The notes under the pieces were generated by a model that worked only from the letters and a program-made list of their open reading frames with translations, was not told where the DNA came from and searched no databases. DNA of 64,000 nucleotides, taken from NCBI RefSeq assembly GCF_008710135.1, contig NZ_VYKK01000017.1, positions 1-64,000 on the forward strand, read 5' to 3'. Source of the stretch: Paenibacillus spiritus (GTDB lineage: Bacteria > Bacillota > Bacilli > Paenibacillales > Paenibacillaceae). Positions 1 through 9,082 of this stretch are shown here, in pieces. The position numbers were made by a program, and so were the translations under genes. Every line of letters begins with the position of its first letter. Position 1 is the stretch's first letter.

Positions 1-62
1 AAAGAAGTTGCAATGTGAGTTTCGGATCCGGTTTTCAGGCGATCAAGCCTGGACCATTGGAT

Positions 63-154
63 GGAGAGATACCCAAGTGGCTATAAGGGGACCCTCTGCT
101 AAGGGGTTAGACTGCGTAAGCGGTGCGAGGGTTCGAATCCCTCTCTCTCCGCCA
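63..154 (+). tRNA. tRNA-Ser (GCT)
   Basis: A long-variable-arm tRNA fold: acceptor GGAGAGA pairs with the 3' side, the anticodon loop reads CTGCTAA, the T-loop is GTTCGAATC and CCA is encoded. It is the first of seven tRNAs in a cluster of the kind that commonly follows an rRNA operon; bases 1-62 show no rRNA sequence that I recognise. Confidence 0.95.
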
Positions 155-179
155 TCCTCAATTTTATAGTTCTTCGTAT

Positions 180-256
180 GGCGGCGTAGCTCAGCTGGCT
201 AGAGCGTACGGTTCATACCCGTGAGGTCGGGGGTTCGATCCCCTCCGCCGCTACCA
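180..256 (+). tRNA. tRNA-Met (CAT)
   Basis: Cloverleaf with acceptor GGCGGCG (G-U at 1-72), D-arm GCTCAGCTGGCTAGAGC, anticodon loop TTCATAC and encoded CCA. The 1-72 pair and the sequence resemble the elongator Met tRNA of Bacillus. The CAT anticodon alone cannot rule out an initiator or Ile-lysidine species, but overall similarity favours elongator Met. Confidence 0.92.
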
Positions 257-265
257 TACATACCT

Positions 266-341
266 GGAGGCTTAGCTCAGCTGGGAGAGCATCTGCCTTA
301 CAAGCAGAGGGTCGGGGGTTCGAACCCCTCAGCCTCCACCA
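266..341 (+). tRNA. tRNA-Val (TAC)
   Basis: Acceptor GGAGGCT pairs with AGCCTCC; the anticodon loop CTTACAA gives TAC; the T-loop is GTTCGAACC and CCA is encoded. It lies ten bases after the Met tRNA, so the two are probably cut from one precursor. Confidence 0.95.
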
Positions 342-378
342 CTCATTTAGTGAGTGGTAAGTACGGAATTAGTAACAT

Positions 379-454
<76 letters not shown>

Positions 455-468
455 TTGTAATCAAATGC

Positions 469-545
469 GGAACCGTGGTGTAGAGGCCTAACATGCCTGC
501 CTGTCACGCAGGAGATCGCGGGTTCGAATCCCGTCGGTTCCGCCA
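469..545 (+). tRNA. tRNA-Asp (GTC)
   Basis: Acceptor GGAACCG pairs with CGGTTCC; the anticodon loop CTGTCAC gives GTC; the T-loop is GTTCGAATC; the discriminator G is followed by encoded CCA. Confidence 0.95.
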
Positions 546-563
546 TTTTTTACAACCGAATAT

Positions 564-636
<73 letters not shown>

Positions 637-644
637 CTTTTTAT

Positions 645-730
645 GGAGGCTTAGCGAAGTGGCCAAACGCAGCAGACTGTAAATCTGTTCTCGTACGAGT
701 TCGGTGGTTCGAATCCATCAGCCTCCACCA
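645..730 (+). tRNA. tRNA-Tyr (GTA)
   Basis: Class II tRNA with acceptor GGAGGCT, anticodon loop CTGTAAA (GTA), a long variable arm and encoded CCA. It is the last tRNA of the cluster and lies just before a hairpin terminator. Confidence 0.95.
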
Positions 731-744
731 GTTATATAAATGAC

Positions 745-776
745 AAGCTGTCCTTTTCGAAGGACGGCTTTTTTGT
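745..776 (+). terminator. Terminator of the tRNA cluster
   Basis: The stem AGCTGTCCTT/AAGGACGGCT has a TTCG loop and is followed by a T run. It directly follows tRNA-Tyr and separates the tRNA transcript from the next gene. Confidence 0.85.
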
Positions 777-871
777 TGTCTCTGCTTGGGGACAGACCGG
801 CAAGGGAGTTTAAAATAACCGGATTCGTTTAAATATAAGATAATCCAAATGTGAAATGAGGAATTTCTTCC

Positions 872-1795
872 ATGATATATGATACCGTAATTGTCGGCGG
901 CGGCTTTGCCGGTCTGCAAGCGGCCATTCAGTTAGGCCGCTATTCGGCGCACCGGATTTTGGTCGTCGACAAAGGCGCGGGCCGCTCTTCCATTTGCAGA
1001 AGCTATCATAATATCCTTGGCTTCCCGGATGGCATCTCCGGGGAGGAGTTGCGTTCCAGGGGGCGGCTTCAGGCGGAGCGGGCCGGCGTGCTTTTTGCAA
1101 CGGATACTATTATAAAGGCCGGCAAGCAGGGGGAACAATTCGAACTGGAAGGCGCCGAGGGGAAGCGATACAAAGCAAGAACTGTTCTGCTGGCGACGGG
1201 GATCATGGACCGTTATCCCTCTCTGCCCGGTCTCACGCGCTGTCTGGGAAGATCCGTCTATGTCTGCCCGGACTGCGACGGCTTCGAGATTCAGGGCCGG
1301 AAGACGGTACTGCTTGGTTCCGGGACGGCCGGATATCAGATGGCGCTGATTCTGGCTGCGCGCACAGACGACTTGACCTATCTCAATCACGAGCGGCAGC
1401 CCCTGTCTGCCGAACAGCTTGAACGCCTGGAGTCTCTGGGGGTACGCTACTTGGAACAGGCGGCCGCTGCCATTGAGGAAGAGGACGACGGGATGCTTAC
1501 CGGCGTTCGGCTGGAGAGCGGTGAGAGGCTGGAGGCCGAGCGCGGGTTCATTGCTTTTGGCGGGAATACGGTCCACTCCGAGCTGGCGGAACAATTGGGA
1601 CTCGAACTTCACAAGAACAAGCATGTGGAAGCCGACTCACGGTCGCTTACGACGAATGTGGAAGGGGTATGGATTGCAGGCGACCTCGGCGTGCATGCCG
1701 AGCAGGCAACGGTAGCCATGGGCGAAGGGGCCATCGCCGCCATCTGGATCAATAAGCACTTGCAGAGGCTTAAAGGTACGGATCCGTTCCATTGA
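872..1795 (+). CDS. Thioredoxin-reductase-like NAD(P)/FAD oxidoreductase
   Basis: A 307-residue soluble flavoprotein. The N-terminal FAD-binding motif VIVGGGFAGLQAA (about residues 6-18), an internal CPDC pair (about 132-135), a second nucleotide-binding GSGTAG (about 149) and the C-terminal GVWIAGDLG FAD contact are in the order of the low-molecular-weight thioredoxin reductase fold. The true TrxB of this window (19561) has CATC in place of CPDC, so this is a paralogue with an unknown electron acceptor; a disulfide- or ferredoxin-reducing role is inference. ATG 872 is preceded by GAGGAA. It appears to stand alone between the tRNA terminator and a regulator gene. Confidence 0.85.
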   Translation: MIYDTVIVGGGFAGLQAAIQLGRYSAHRILVVDKGAGRSSICRSYHNILGFPDGISGEELRSRGRLQAERAGVLFATDTIIKAGKQGEQFELEGAEGKRYKARTVLLATGIMDRYPSLPGLTRCLGRSVYVCPDCDGFEIQGRKTVLLGSGTAGYQMALILAARTDDLTYLNHERQPLSAEQLERLESLGVRYLEQAAAAIEEEDDGMLTGVRLESGERLEAERGFIAFGGNTVHSELAEQLGLELHKNKHVEADSRSLTTNVEGVWIAGDLGVHAEQATVAMGEGAIAAIWINKHLQRLKGTDPFH

Positions 1796-1858
1796 GATTT
1801 CTACTCATTCGACAAAGTGTGATAAAATAATGAAAAAAGCAAAAGTGGTGGGGCGCAG

Positions 1859-2962
1859 GTGGCAATGAACAGTGAAACGCTACGGCTTAGGCTTGGACAA
1901 ATTACCGGAAGAAATACGGGGATTGAGTTGATGGGGAAGCAGCAGGCTGCTTCTCTTTTTGGCGTAGAGGAACAGGGGAGCGCTCCAGTGTTAGCAGGCG
2001 CCCGGCTGTGGGTGCGGCTTCACGAGCAGGAAGGCAAGACCACGGCACTCTGGATTGACGGCGAAGGGTTGACCGCGCTGGAACAGGAACTGATTTCGCT
2101 GGCCGCAGCCAACGTGGTTATGGCTCCGACATTATCATCGGCTCACAAAGAAGAAGGAGAAACGGAAGCCAGAGAATTGGGGGCCTGGCTGGAACGGCAG
2201 CTCGAGCAGGATCAACGCGATGCCGAGATCCCGGAGGAGATGGGGCTAAAGAGCCGGACATTCGGCAGCATGATTCCTTTTCTGCTGGTGAGCGAGACGG
2301 TAGGGGCCCCGGAATTGACTTACGGCTCGCTGATGAAGCTGGTGAGGAGCTATCTGGACAAAACGGCTCTGCTGATTCCGCTGCAGGACAAGGAATGGCT
2401 GGTGTTGGCCCGGGAAGAGCTGCTCACCGGAAGCGAAGAGAAGGAAGAAGACGAAGACTACGATACAAAGGATCTGCTCGCTCAGGCGGCGATGGGGCTG
2501 CACGAGCTGATCGCCTCCGAGTGGGGCGGCCTGTTCCATCTGGGGGTCGCGCCGGCCATGGTTCCGGCCAAGGAGCTGGTAGGCAGTACGGCGCTTCTGC
2601 GTGAGACGCTGATATTGGGGCGGATTTTTCAGATAGGGGAATACATTCATTTGCCCTGGAGGCTTCACCTGGAGCGGCTGGTCAACAGTATCCCGGAGTC
2701 CCGGCGGAGACTTCTGCTGGAGCAGTTCGGCCAGTTCGCCTCGGTGATGGCCGACAAGGAAATGCTGCTTACGCTCGAAACGTTCTTCGAGATGGAGTGC
2801 AATGTGAGCGAGACCGCCAAGAAGCTCTACATTCACCGCAATACGCTCCTGTACAGGCTTGACAAGATCAAGCAGGAGACCGGCGCCGATGTCCGGGTAT
2901 TCGGGGATGCGGCTATTGTGAAGCTGACGCTGCTATTGTATAAAGTGACGAAAAGGAAATAG
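1859..2962 (+). CDS. PucR/CdaR-type helix-turn-helix regulator
   Basis: 367 residues. The C-terminal 60 residues carry the PucR-type helix-turn-helix, with core VSETAKKLYIHRNTLLYRLD (about 316-335), as in CdaR and PucR families. The middle has a long Glu-rich segment and no recognisable sensor domain. It is likely a cytoplasmic DNA-binding activator, target unknown. The start is uncertain: GTG 1859 follows GGTGGGG at good spacing; ATG 1865 is a close alternative. It lies 98 bp upstream of msmX, but nothing in the sequence proves that it controls it. Confidence 0.8.
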   Translation: MAMNSETLRLRLGQITGRNTGIELMGKQQAASLFGVEEQGSAPVLAGARLWVRLHEQEGKTTALWIDGEGLTALEQELISLAAANVVMAPTLSSAHKEEGETEARELGAWLERQLEQDQRDAEIPEEMGLKSRTFGSMIPFLLVSETVGAPELTYGSLMKLVRSYLDKTALLIPLQDKEWLVLAREELLTGSEEKEEDEDYDTKDLLAQAAMGLHELIASEWGGLFHLGVAPAMVPAKELVGSTALLRETLILGRIFQIGEYIHLPWRLHLERLVNSIPESRRRLLLEQFGQFASVMADKEMLLTLETFFEMECNVSETAKKLYIHRNTLLYRLDKIKQETGADVRVFGDAAIVKLTLLLYKVTKRK

Positions 2963-2979
2963 GTTTTTTGTGAACGTTA

Positions 2980-3017
2980 CAAATAGCGTTTACATAAAGA
3001 CTGGGGTAAGATAGGAC
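2980..3017 (+). promoter_or_regulatory. Possible msmX promoter with cre-like site
   Basis: TTTACA at 2989-2994 could be a -35 box; the -10 at 17-bp spacing (TAGGAC) is poor. The reverse strand of 2980-2994 reads TGTAAACGCTATTTG, one base off the loose cre consensus bound by CcpA. A catabolite-control site in front of a sugar ATPase gene is plausible but rests on this match alone. Confidence 0.3.
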
Positions 3018-3060
3018 TATAAGTTATTGCGAATTTATTCCGATTCAAGGGGGAAGTTCA

Positions 3061-4182
3061 ATGGCAGGCGTACGTTTAGAGCATGTGTTCAAGAAATACC
3101 CGGGTTCCGATAAAGCCACGGTTATCGATGTCAACCTCGACATTAAAGATAAGGAATTCCTCGTACTCGTCGGTCCTTCCGGCTGCGGGAAATCCACGAC
3201 TCTGCGCATGATCGCCGGTCTGGAAGAAATTTCGGAAGGCAAGCTGTTCATCGGCGACCGCGTTGTGAACGACGTAGCCCCGAAAGACCGCGATATCGCG
3301 ATGGTGTTCCAGTCCTACGCCCTGTACCCGCATATGAGCGTGTACCAGAACATGGCGTTTGGTCTGAAGCTGCGCAAAGTCAAGAAAGACGAGATCGACA
3401 AGAAAGTACGCGAAGCTGCCAAGATCCTCGATATCGAGCATCTGCTTGAGCGCAAGCCGAAGGCGCTTTCCGGCGGTCAGCGTCAGCGTGTTGCCCTGGG
3501 CCGCGCAATTGTACGTGATCCTCAAGTGTTCCTGATGGACGAACCGCTGTCCAACCTGGATGCCAAGCTGCGCGGTCAGATGCGCGCTGAAATCACGAAG
3601 CTCGTAAAACGTCTTGAAACGACTTGTATCTACGTAACGCATGACCAGACGGAAGCTATGACCATGGGCGACCGCATCGTCGTTATGCAGGACGGCATCA
3701 TTCAGCAGGCCGCTTCCCCGGAAGAACTGTACAACTATCCGGAGAACCTGTTCGTAGCAGGCTTTATCGGTTCCCCGACGATGAACTTCATTCATGGTAC
3801 GCTGTCCGAGTCGAACGGAGCCGTTCGCTTCAAAGCCGAGAACCTGGACGTAGAAGTTCCTGGCGGCAAAGCCCAGACGATTCGCAGCAAAGGCTATATC
3901 GGCAAGGAAGTCATCATGGGCGTTCGTCCGGAAGACATTCACGAAGAGCCGGTATTCCTGGAAGCTTCGCCTGGAACGATCTTCACTGCTCTGGTTGACG
4001 TTACCGAGAACCTGGGCCATGAAATGCTGCTCTACCTGAGCGGCGTAGGCAAAGATACCGTAATCGCCCGTGTGGACGGACGTTCGACGACTCGCGAAGG
4101 CAGCAAGCCGAAACTCGCAGTCGACATGAACAAAATTCACCTGTTCGACAAGGAATCCGAGCTGAACATTCTGCTGGGATAA
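3061..4182 (+). CDS. msmX: Multi-sugar ABC transporter ATPase MsmX/UgpC
   Basis: 373 residues, the usual length for the MsmX/UgpC/MalK family of ATPases shared by several carbohydrate importers. Walker [10 protein letters not shown] (about 38-46), Q-loop [10 protein letters not shown], signature [14 protein letters not shown] (about 136-149), Walker [15 protein letters not shown] and H-loop VTHDQTEAM are intact, followed by a TOBE-type C-terminal domain. No permease or binding protein is adjacent, which fits a stand-alone multitask ATPase. The codon use is strongly optimised, suggesting high expression. RBS GGGGGAAG precedes ATG 3061. Confidence 0.93.
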   Translation: MAGVRLEHVFKKYPGSDKATVIDVNLDIKDKEFLVLVGPSGCGKSTTLRMIAGLEEISEGKLFIGDRVVNDVAPKDRDIAMVFQSYALYPHMSVYQNMAFGLKLRKVKKDEIDKKVREAAKILDIEHLLERKPKALSGGQRQRVALGRAIVRDPQVFLMDEPLSNLDAKLRGQMRAEITKLVKRLETTCIYVTHDQTEAMTMGDRIVVMQDGIIQQAASPEELYNYPENLFVAGFIGSPTMNFIHGTLSESNGAVRFKAENLDVEVPGGKAQTIRSKGYIGKEVIMGVRPEDIHEEPVFLEASPGTIFTALVDVTENLGHEMLLYLSGVGKDTVIARVDGRSTTREGSKPKLAVDMNKIHLFDKESELNILLG

Positions 4183-4210
4183 GAATCGGCAGCCCGCCGA
4201 TTGAATATGA

Positions 4211-4248
4211 AGGCCGCGTCTTCCGATGAGGAAAACGCGGCTTTCTTT
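4211..4248 (+). terminator. Terminator after msmX
   Basis: The stem GCCGCGTCTTCC/GGAAAACGCGGC has a GATGA loop and ends in TTTCTTTG. It isolates msmX from the hprK operon. Confidence 0.75.
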
Positions 4249-4274
4249 GTCTTGCTGCCCCCGGTACAGCATGA

Positions 4275-4303
4275 TTGCAATAGCGCATGGTATCCGATAA
4301 GAT
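4275..4303 (+). promoter_or_regulatory. Sigma-A promoter of the hprK operon
   Basis: TTGCAA (4275-4280), a 17-bp spacer and TAAGAT (4298-4303) make a good housekeeping promoter about 100 bp upstream of hprK. Confidence 0.6.
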
Positions 4304-4401
4304 AACAGGAGAATTACCAACTGTCAGAGAGCTGGAATCCGTCCGGAAATTGCGGAGAACGGATCGCCACCAAGCTGGGCGACGAAAGGAAGAATTAGAA
4401 G

Positions 4402-5340
4402 ATGGCCAAGAAGGTTAAGGTATCTGAGCTGGTACAGCATTTTCAGTTGGAGGTCATATCGGGACACGAGGGCCTGAAACGGCCGATTACAGTGGACGAT
4501 TTGAACCGTCCCGGCCTGGAGATGGCCGGTTATTTTGAATATTATCCCGAAGACCGCGTGCAATTGCTGGGCAAGACAGAGCTGGCATTCTTCAGCATGC
4601 TGCCTACCGAGGAGCGGGAAGCCCGGCTTCGCCGGATCTGCGACGACCGGACGCCGTGCATTGTCATTACACGCGGGCTGGAAGTGCCGCAGGAACTGAT
4701 TGGCATCAGCAACGAGAAGCAGCTGCCGGTTCTTCGCAGCGCGATGGCGACCACAATTTTCTCCAGCCGATTGACCAGCTTCCTGGAAGGAAGACTCGCG
4801 CCGACAGCAACCATTCACGGCGTGCTCTGCGATGTATACGGAGTCGGTATGCTGATTACGGGGAGCAGCGGCATCGGGAAGAGCGAGACGGCGCTGGAGC
4901 TCGTCAAACGCGGCCATCGGCTCATCGCCGATGATGCGGTAGAGATTCGCCAGACTTCCGATAACCAGCTGCACGGCACGGCGCCGGAGCTGATCCGGCA
5001 TTTGCTGGAAATCCGCGGGGTCGGCATTATCAATGTCATGACGCTGTTCGGCGCCGGAGCTATCCGCAACCATAAGCGGATCACGCTCGTTGTCCGTCTG
5101 GAAGCCTGGCAGCAGGACAAGCAGTACGACCGTCTGGGGCTGGACGAAGAGACGACGCGCATTATTGATACCGATGTGCCCCTCGTAACCATACCGGTCC
5201 GCCCGGGCCGAAATCTGGCCGTCATTATCGAAGTAGCGGCGATGAATTACCGGTTGAAGCAGATGGGCTTCAATGCAGCGATGCAATTCACGCAGAAGCT
5301 GACGGCGACCATTTCGGAAGATATGGATGATCTCGATTAG
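4402..5340 (+). CDS. hprK: HPr kinase/phosphorylase
   Basis: 312 residues, full length. It phosphorylates and dephosphorylates Ser46 of HPr and Crh and so sets CcpA-dependent carbon catabolite repression. The family signature is present: catalytic-His segment [11 protein letters not shown] (about 137-147), P-loop GSSGIGKSE (about 154-162), acidic ADDAVEIR, and the HprK signature [18 protein letters not shown] (about 205-222). RBS AAAGGAAG precedes ATG 4402. It is followed after 12 bp by lgt, the standard Bacillales order hprK-lgt-ppaX. Its substrate partner is encoded in this window at 26548. Confidence 0.97.
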   Translation: MAKKVKVSELVQHFQLEVISGHEGLKRPITVDDLNRPGLEMAGYFEYYPEDRVQLLGKTELAFFSMLPTEEREARLRRICDDRTPCIVITRGLEVPQELIGISNEKQLPVLRSAMATTIFSSRLTSFLEGRLAPTATIHGVLCDVYGVGMLITGSSGIGKSETALELVKRGHRLIADDAVEIRQTSDNQLHGTAPELIRHLLEIRGVGIINVMTLFGAGAIRNHKRITLVVRLEAWQQDKQYDRLGLDEETTRIIDTDVPLVTIPVRPGRNLAVIIEVAAMNYRLKQMGFNAAMQFTQKLTATISEDMDDLD

Positions 5341-5352
5341 GGGGTAAGCATA

Positions 5353-6441
5353 ATGCATGGATTTCCGCTCGCACTGGACCCGATCGCCTTCTCGATCGGT
5401 GCGCTGAAGGTGCATTGGTATGGATTGATTCTGGGTCTGGGCGCGCTTACCGGGCTTTACCTGGCGATTCGGGAAGGCCGCCGCTTCGGGATGCCGCAGG
5501 AGTTCTTCATGGATCTGCTGCTGCTGGGCGTGCCGTCCGCCATTGTAGGGGCGCGGATATATTTTGTGGCGTTCAAGTGGGAGGACTATAAGAACAATCT
5601 AATTGATGTCTTTAAAATCTGGAATGGCGGCATTGCCATTTACGGAGCACTTATCGGCGCTATTATCTGCGCCATTCTGTACACGCGCAGCAAAGGCTAT
5701 TCGTTCTGGCGAATCGCGGATATATGCGCGCCTTCGCTTCTGGCCGGTCAGATGATCGGCCGGTGGGGCAACTTTGTCAACCAGGAAGCCTATGGCGGAC
5801 CGGCGACCGAGACCTTTTTGAGAGACAAGCTCCATCTTCCGGACTTCATTGTAGACCAAATGTACATAAACGGCGCCTATCATCATCCGACCTTCCTCTA
5901 TGAATCGCTGTGGAGTCTGGTCGGCATCGCCGTGCTGTTCATTCTCCGTCGCCAGAAATTCCTGCGCGCCGGTGAGCTGTTCATGTCCTACTTCATCTGG
6001 TACTCCATCGGACGTTTCTTCATTGAAGCGCTGCGGACAGACAGTCTGGGCTTCAACGGCAGCACAGGAGTTGCCTCCATGCTGAATACGCTGTGGAAGC
6101 CGATGGAATGGATGGGATTCGAGCAGGGCAGCTTCGACCCGAACTACGGCAATATCCGGACCTCTCAGCTGCTGGCGCTGCTCCTTGTTGTAGCCGCGGT
6201 GGCGATTATCATCATTCGCCGGGTTACCGGGGCGGCCCAGGCCCGCTATCTGGACCCGATTGTGTCTTCGAAGCAGCAGCCCGAGGGACAAGAAATGGCA
6301 TCCCCGGCCGCCCCGGATCGTGTTCCGGATCGTTCGGCTGCGCAAGGTGAGCCAAGCGAACAGTCAGGACTCGCCAAGACCAAAGACCAAGAGAAGACCG
6401 GGACGGCTTCGCCGCCGGATCAGCCCGAGGAGAAACGGTAA
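5353..6441 (+). CDS. lgt: Prolipoprotein diacylglyceryl transferase
   Basis: Integral membrane enzyme that moves diacylglycerol from phosphatidylglycerol to the lipobox cysteine of prolipoproteins. The Lgt signature GRWGNFVNQEAYGGP (about 137-151) and several hydrophobic segments are visible. At 362 residues it is about 80 longer than typical: the last 70 or so residues form a hydrophilic Pro/Glu/Gln/Ser-rich tail after the final membrane segment. Its stop codon abuts the ppaX start with no gap, so the two are translationally coupled. Confidence 0.96.
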   Translation: MHGFPLALDPIAFSIGALKVHWYGLILGLGALTGLYLAIREGRRFGMPQEFFMDLLLLGVPSAIVGARIYFVAFKWEDYKNNLIDVFKIWNGGIAIYGALIGAIICAILYTRSKGYSFWRIADICAPSLLAGQMIGRWGNFVNQEAYGGPATETFLRDKLHLPDFIVDQMYINGAYHHPTFLYESLWSLVGIAVLFILRRQKFLRAGELFMSYFIWYSIGRFFIEALRTDSLGFNGSTGVASMLNTLWKPMEWMGFEQGSFDPNYGNIRTSQLLALLLVVAAVAIIIIRRVTGAAQARYLDPIVSSKQQPEGQEMASPAAPDRVPDRSAAQGEPSEQSGLAKTKDQEKTGTASPPDQPEEKR

Positions 6442-7095
6442 ATGATAAGTTGCATGCTGTTCGATCTGGACGGAACGATTGTAAACACGAACGAGCTGAT
6501 TCTCAGCTCGTTCCGTTATGCGCTGGAGACTCACCGTCTTCCGCTGCCGACGCGGGAAGAAATGATTCCCCACATGGGGACGACCCTGAAGCATCAGTTG
6601 ACGGCGTTCACCGGACGAACCGAGGTGCAGGAGCTGGAAGAGGCCTACCGGTCGTATCAGAATGAGCATCATGATCGGTTGATTCAGGCTTTTCCGGGAG
6701 TGGATAAGACGCTGGAGGAACTGCATCGCCGGGGCGTGAAGCTGGGTGTGGTAACGACCAAGATCCGGCCGACGACCATTCGGGCGCTGGACATGTTCGA
6801 TCTGGCAAAGTATATGGAGACGATTGTAACCGTCAATGAGGTTACGCATCCCAAGCCGCATCCGGAGCCGGTGCTGACGGCGCTGCGGCAGCTTGGGGCA
6901 GCCCCGGGGAAGACGCTGATGGTCGGCGACAGTCCGGCGGATATCCAGTCGGCGAAGGCGGCAGGCGTGCTCTCCGCCGGCGTGGCCTGGTCGCTGAAGG
7001 GGCCGGAGACGCTCAGACGCTATGAACCCGACTATATCATTGAAGAGATGGGCGAGCTGCTGGCCCTTGCTGCGGGAGGACGGGGGAGCCAGTGA
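6442..7095 (+). CDS. ppaX: Pyrophosphatase PpaX (HAD family)
   Basis: 217 residues of the haloacid-dehalogenase fold. It hydrolyses the pyrophosphate released by the phosphorolysis activity of HPr kinase. Motif I LFDLDGTIVNT (about 6-16) has the nucleophile Asp; motif II VTTK; motif III PKPHPEP; motif IV MVGDSPADI. Position directly after hprK-lgt is diagnostic for PpaX rather than another phosphoglycolate-phosphatase-like HAD. The ATG overlaps no coding sequence but starts at the base after the lgt stop; the 3' end overlaps the next gene by 4 bp. Confidence 0.93.
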   Translation: MISCMLFDLDGTIVNTNELILSSFRYALETHRLPLPTREEMIPHMGTTLKHQLTAFTGRTEVQELEEAYRSYQNEHHDRLIQAFPGVDKTLEELHRRGVKLGVVTTKIRPTTIRALDMFDLAKYMETIVTVNEVTHPKPHPEPVLTALRQLGAAPGKTLMVGDSPADIQSAKAAGVLSAGVAWSLKGPETLRRYEPDYIIEEMGELLALAAGGRGSQ

Positions 7096-7628
7096 GAAGG
7101 ACGACCTCATATCCCGTAGAGAGCGAGAACTCGCTGTGGCATATTTACCGGAGCGTGAGCCCCTGGAAGGGGATCAAGAATTTTATCTGGATTCAGTTGT
7201 GCCGGTACTGCCCGAATCTGAAGGTGAAGAACTGGATTTACCGCCATGCGCTTGGTATGAAGGTCGGGGAGCATACGGCTTTTGGCCTGATGGCGATGGT
7301 CGATGTGTTCTTTCCGGAGAAGATTACGATCGGCGACAATTCAATCATTGGCTATAATACAACCATTCTGGCCCACGAATACTTGATCGACGAGTATCGG
7401 CTGGGCGAAGTGGTGATCGGCAGCCGGGTCATGATCGGAGCCAACACCACGATTCTCCCGGGAGTGACAATCGGAGACGGCGCTGTAGTGGCGGCGGGGT
7501 CGGTTGTACACCGGGATGTGCCGCCCGGGGCGAGAGTCGGCGGGAATCCGCTGCGGGAGCTGAAGCCGGCAAGCCGGTCAGAGGCTGCGGCGGACCTCCA
7601 CTCGGACAGAGATGAGGAGGAATCTTAA
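7092..7628 (+). CDS. Hexapeptide-repeat acetyltransferase (YvoF-like)
   Basis: 178 residues. The middle and C-terminal part is a left-handed parallel beta-helix with hexapeptide repeats (ITIGDNSIIGYNTTI, VVIGSRVMIGANTTI, VTIGDGAVVAAGSVV), as in trimeric CoA-dependent acetyltransferases. The GTG start overlaps the ppaX stop in a GTGA arrangement. Bacillus has an acetyltransferase (yvoF) at the same place between ppaX and hisZ. The acceptor substrate is not known; a cell-wall sugar is a guess. Confidence 0.85.
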   Translation: MRRTTSYPVESENSLWHIYRSVSPWKGIKNFIWIQLCRYCPNLKVKNWIYRHALGMKVGEHTAFGLMAMVDVFFPEKITIGDNSIIGYNTTILAHEYLIDEYRLGEVVIGSRVMIGANTTILPGVTIGDGAVVAAGSVVHRDVPPGARVGGNPLRELKPASRSEAAADLHSDRDEEES

Positions 7629-8810
7629 ATGGCATCCAAAGAACGCATTCCGCAGCTGGATATATTCCGGGCCATCGCGATTCTCGCGGTGCTGGCTATC
7701 CATGCAACCTCGCGGACGCTGGCGGAGACGCTGAACACACCGCTGTTTCACCCTTTTCTGTACATCAATAAATTCAGTCAGTTCGCCGTGCCGTCCTTTG
7801 TCTTCCTCAGCGGCTTCGTGCTGTTCTACAATTATATCGACCGGCCGCTGGGAGGGCGCACGCTGCTTACGTTCTACCGGAAGCGCCTGACATATATCGT
7901 AGTTCCGTATGTCGTCTTCTCGCTTCTCTACTACGGACTGAAGCTTCAAGCCGGACATGCCTGGGGAACCCCGGCAGGGGAGATGGGGGCCAAGCTGTTC
8001 AAGTATTTGTGGACGGGTACGGCGTATACGCATCTGTACTATATTGTCATCATTATTCAGTTCTATGTGTTGTTCCCGCTCTTCCTGTGGGTGCTGCAGA
8101 AGAACCGCCGCATCGCCGCCTGGGCGCCGCTGGCCGGTCTCGCGCTGCAGTGGGGCTTCGTCGTGCTGAATAAATATATGGTTCGCCATGATCTGTGGCA
8201 TCTGTCCAAGGGGAGCCTGTCCATCTCTTACTTCTCCTACTTCCTGCTGGGGGCGGCGATCGCCGTCTACTACCCGACCGTCAAAAGCTGGCTCGTCCCG
8301 TCCCCCGGTTCCAAGGGCAGGGGCCGGACCGGACTCTGGGCGGTTCTGTGGCTGCTGTGGCTGGCCGCCGGCATCGTTCATGTGGAGCTCTGGTATACGA
8401 CGTACACGGACAAAACGGTCATCAACAGCTTCTGGTACGAAGGATTCGCCAATGCCCACGCGCTGCTGTCGTGCCTGATCCTGTTCCGGCTGTCCTTCCT
8501 GCTGTACGGAGCGGGACGGAGCCTGTTCACCCGCCTTCTGGTATCGGCGGGGGCCTGTTCGTTCGGGATTTACCTGATGCATCCCGCCGTTCTGTATGTG
8601 TATCGGCGGATTGATTTTCACGGCGGCTACGCCGCCTATTCGCTGGCAATCCTCGGCGGATTCCTGTCAGCCCTGCTGATCTCCTGGGTGGTCGTGGCGC
8701 TGGCCTTCCGCTATGTGAAGCCCGCTTGGATTCTGTTCGGCTCGGCGCCCCGGCGGTCCGCGAAGAATCGTACCGATGCCGGCGTCCGTTCGGCTGGCAA
8801 GACCGGATAG
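7629..8810 (+). CDS. Membrane acyltransferase, family 3
   Basis: 393 residues with about ten hydrophobic segments. The N-terminal QLDIFRAIAILAVLAIHA has the conserved Arg-His pattern of acyltransferase-3 proteins (OafA/WecH type), which transfer acetyl or other acyl groups to extracytoplasmic polysaccharides or lipids. It begins one codon gap after the preceding soluble acetyltransferase, so the two may act on the same surface glycan; this is inference. A strong terminator follows. The C-terminal 25 residues are a basic cytoplasmic tail. Confidence 0.85.
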   Translation: MASKERIPQLDIFRAIAILAVLAIHATSRTLAETLNTPLFHPFLYINKFSQFAVPSFVFLSGFVLFYNYIDRPLGGRTLLTFYRKRLTYIVVPYVVFSLLYYGLKLQAGHAWGTPAGEMGAKLFKYLWTGTAYTHLYYIVIIIQFYVLFPLFLWVLQKNRRIAAWAPLAGLALQWGFVVLNKYMVRHDLWHLSKGSLSISYFSYFLLGAAIAVYYPTVKSWLVPSPGSKGRGRTGLWAVLWLLWLAAGIVHVELWYTTYTDKTVINSFWYEGFANAHALLSCLILFRLSFLLYGAGRSLFTRLLVSAGACSFGIYLMHPAVLYVYRRIDFHGGYAAYSLAILGGFLSALLISWVVVALAFRYVKPAWILFGSAPRRSAKNRTDAGVRSAGKTG

Positions 8811-8856
8811 CCGGTTGGTCCCAACGGCAGGAGACGACTGCCGGGTCCCCGATAGG

Positions 8857-8896
8857 AGCCCGTTCCCGCTTGAAGCTTGGCGGGAACGGGCTTTTT
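8857..8896 (+). terminator. Terminator of the hprK-acyltransferase operon
   Basis: A 13-bp perfect stem AGCCCGTTCCCGC/GCGGGAACGGGCT with a ten-base loop and a T run. Confidence 0.9.
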
Positions 8897-9025
8897 GACT
8901 AGCCATTACCGGTTCTTGGGAAATGCGGGCGCGAGAAGCCCGGGAAATATTTCAGACCCGGAAGGGCCGCAAGGGAGGAAGAACACCCCGAAAGGGGAAT
9001 TGTAAAGAAGAGCCAAGCGCCGCAA

Positions 9026-9055
9026 TTGACGGAACTTCACAGGCCGTGGTACCAT
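9026..9055 (+). promoter_or_regulatory. Candidate promoter of the his operon
   Basis: TTGACG (9026-9031), an 18-bp spacer and TACCAT (9050-9055). Transcription would start near 9062 and give a leader of about 140 bases. No T-box specifier or antiterminator is recognisable in it. Confidence 0.5.
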
Positions 9056-9082
9056 AGTAAAAATCCTTTACTTTACTACCAC
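9046..9082. repeat. Imperfect inverted repeat over the his promoter
   Basis: Arms GTGGTACCATAGTAAA (9046-9061) and TTTACTTTACTACCAC (9067-9082) are complementary at 13 of 16 positions around a 5-base centre. The word TACCATARTAAA also repeats directly at 9050 and 9086. The element covers the -10 box and start point, as a repressor operator would. Confidence 0.45.

Noticed and set aside
28..62. End of an rRNA operon before the tRNA cluster
   Set aside because: The 62 bases show no 5S or 23S sequence that I can recognise.
3076..4320. Long minus-strand open frame opposite msmX
   Set aside because: Mirror of biased codons of msmX; no RBS, no known domain.
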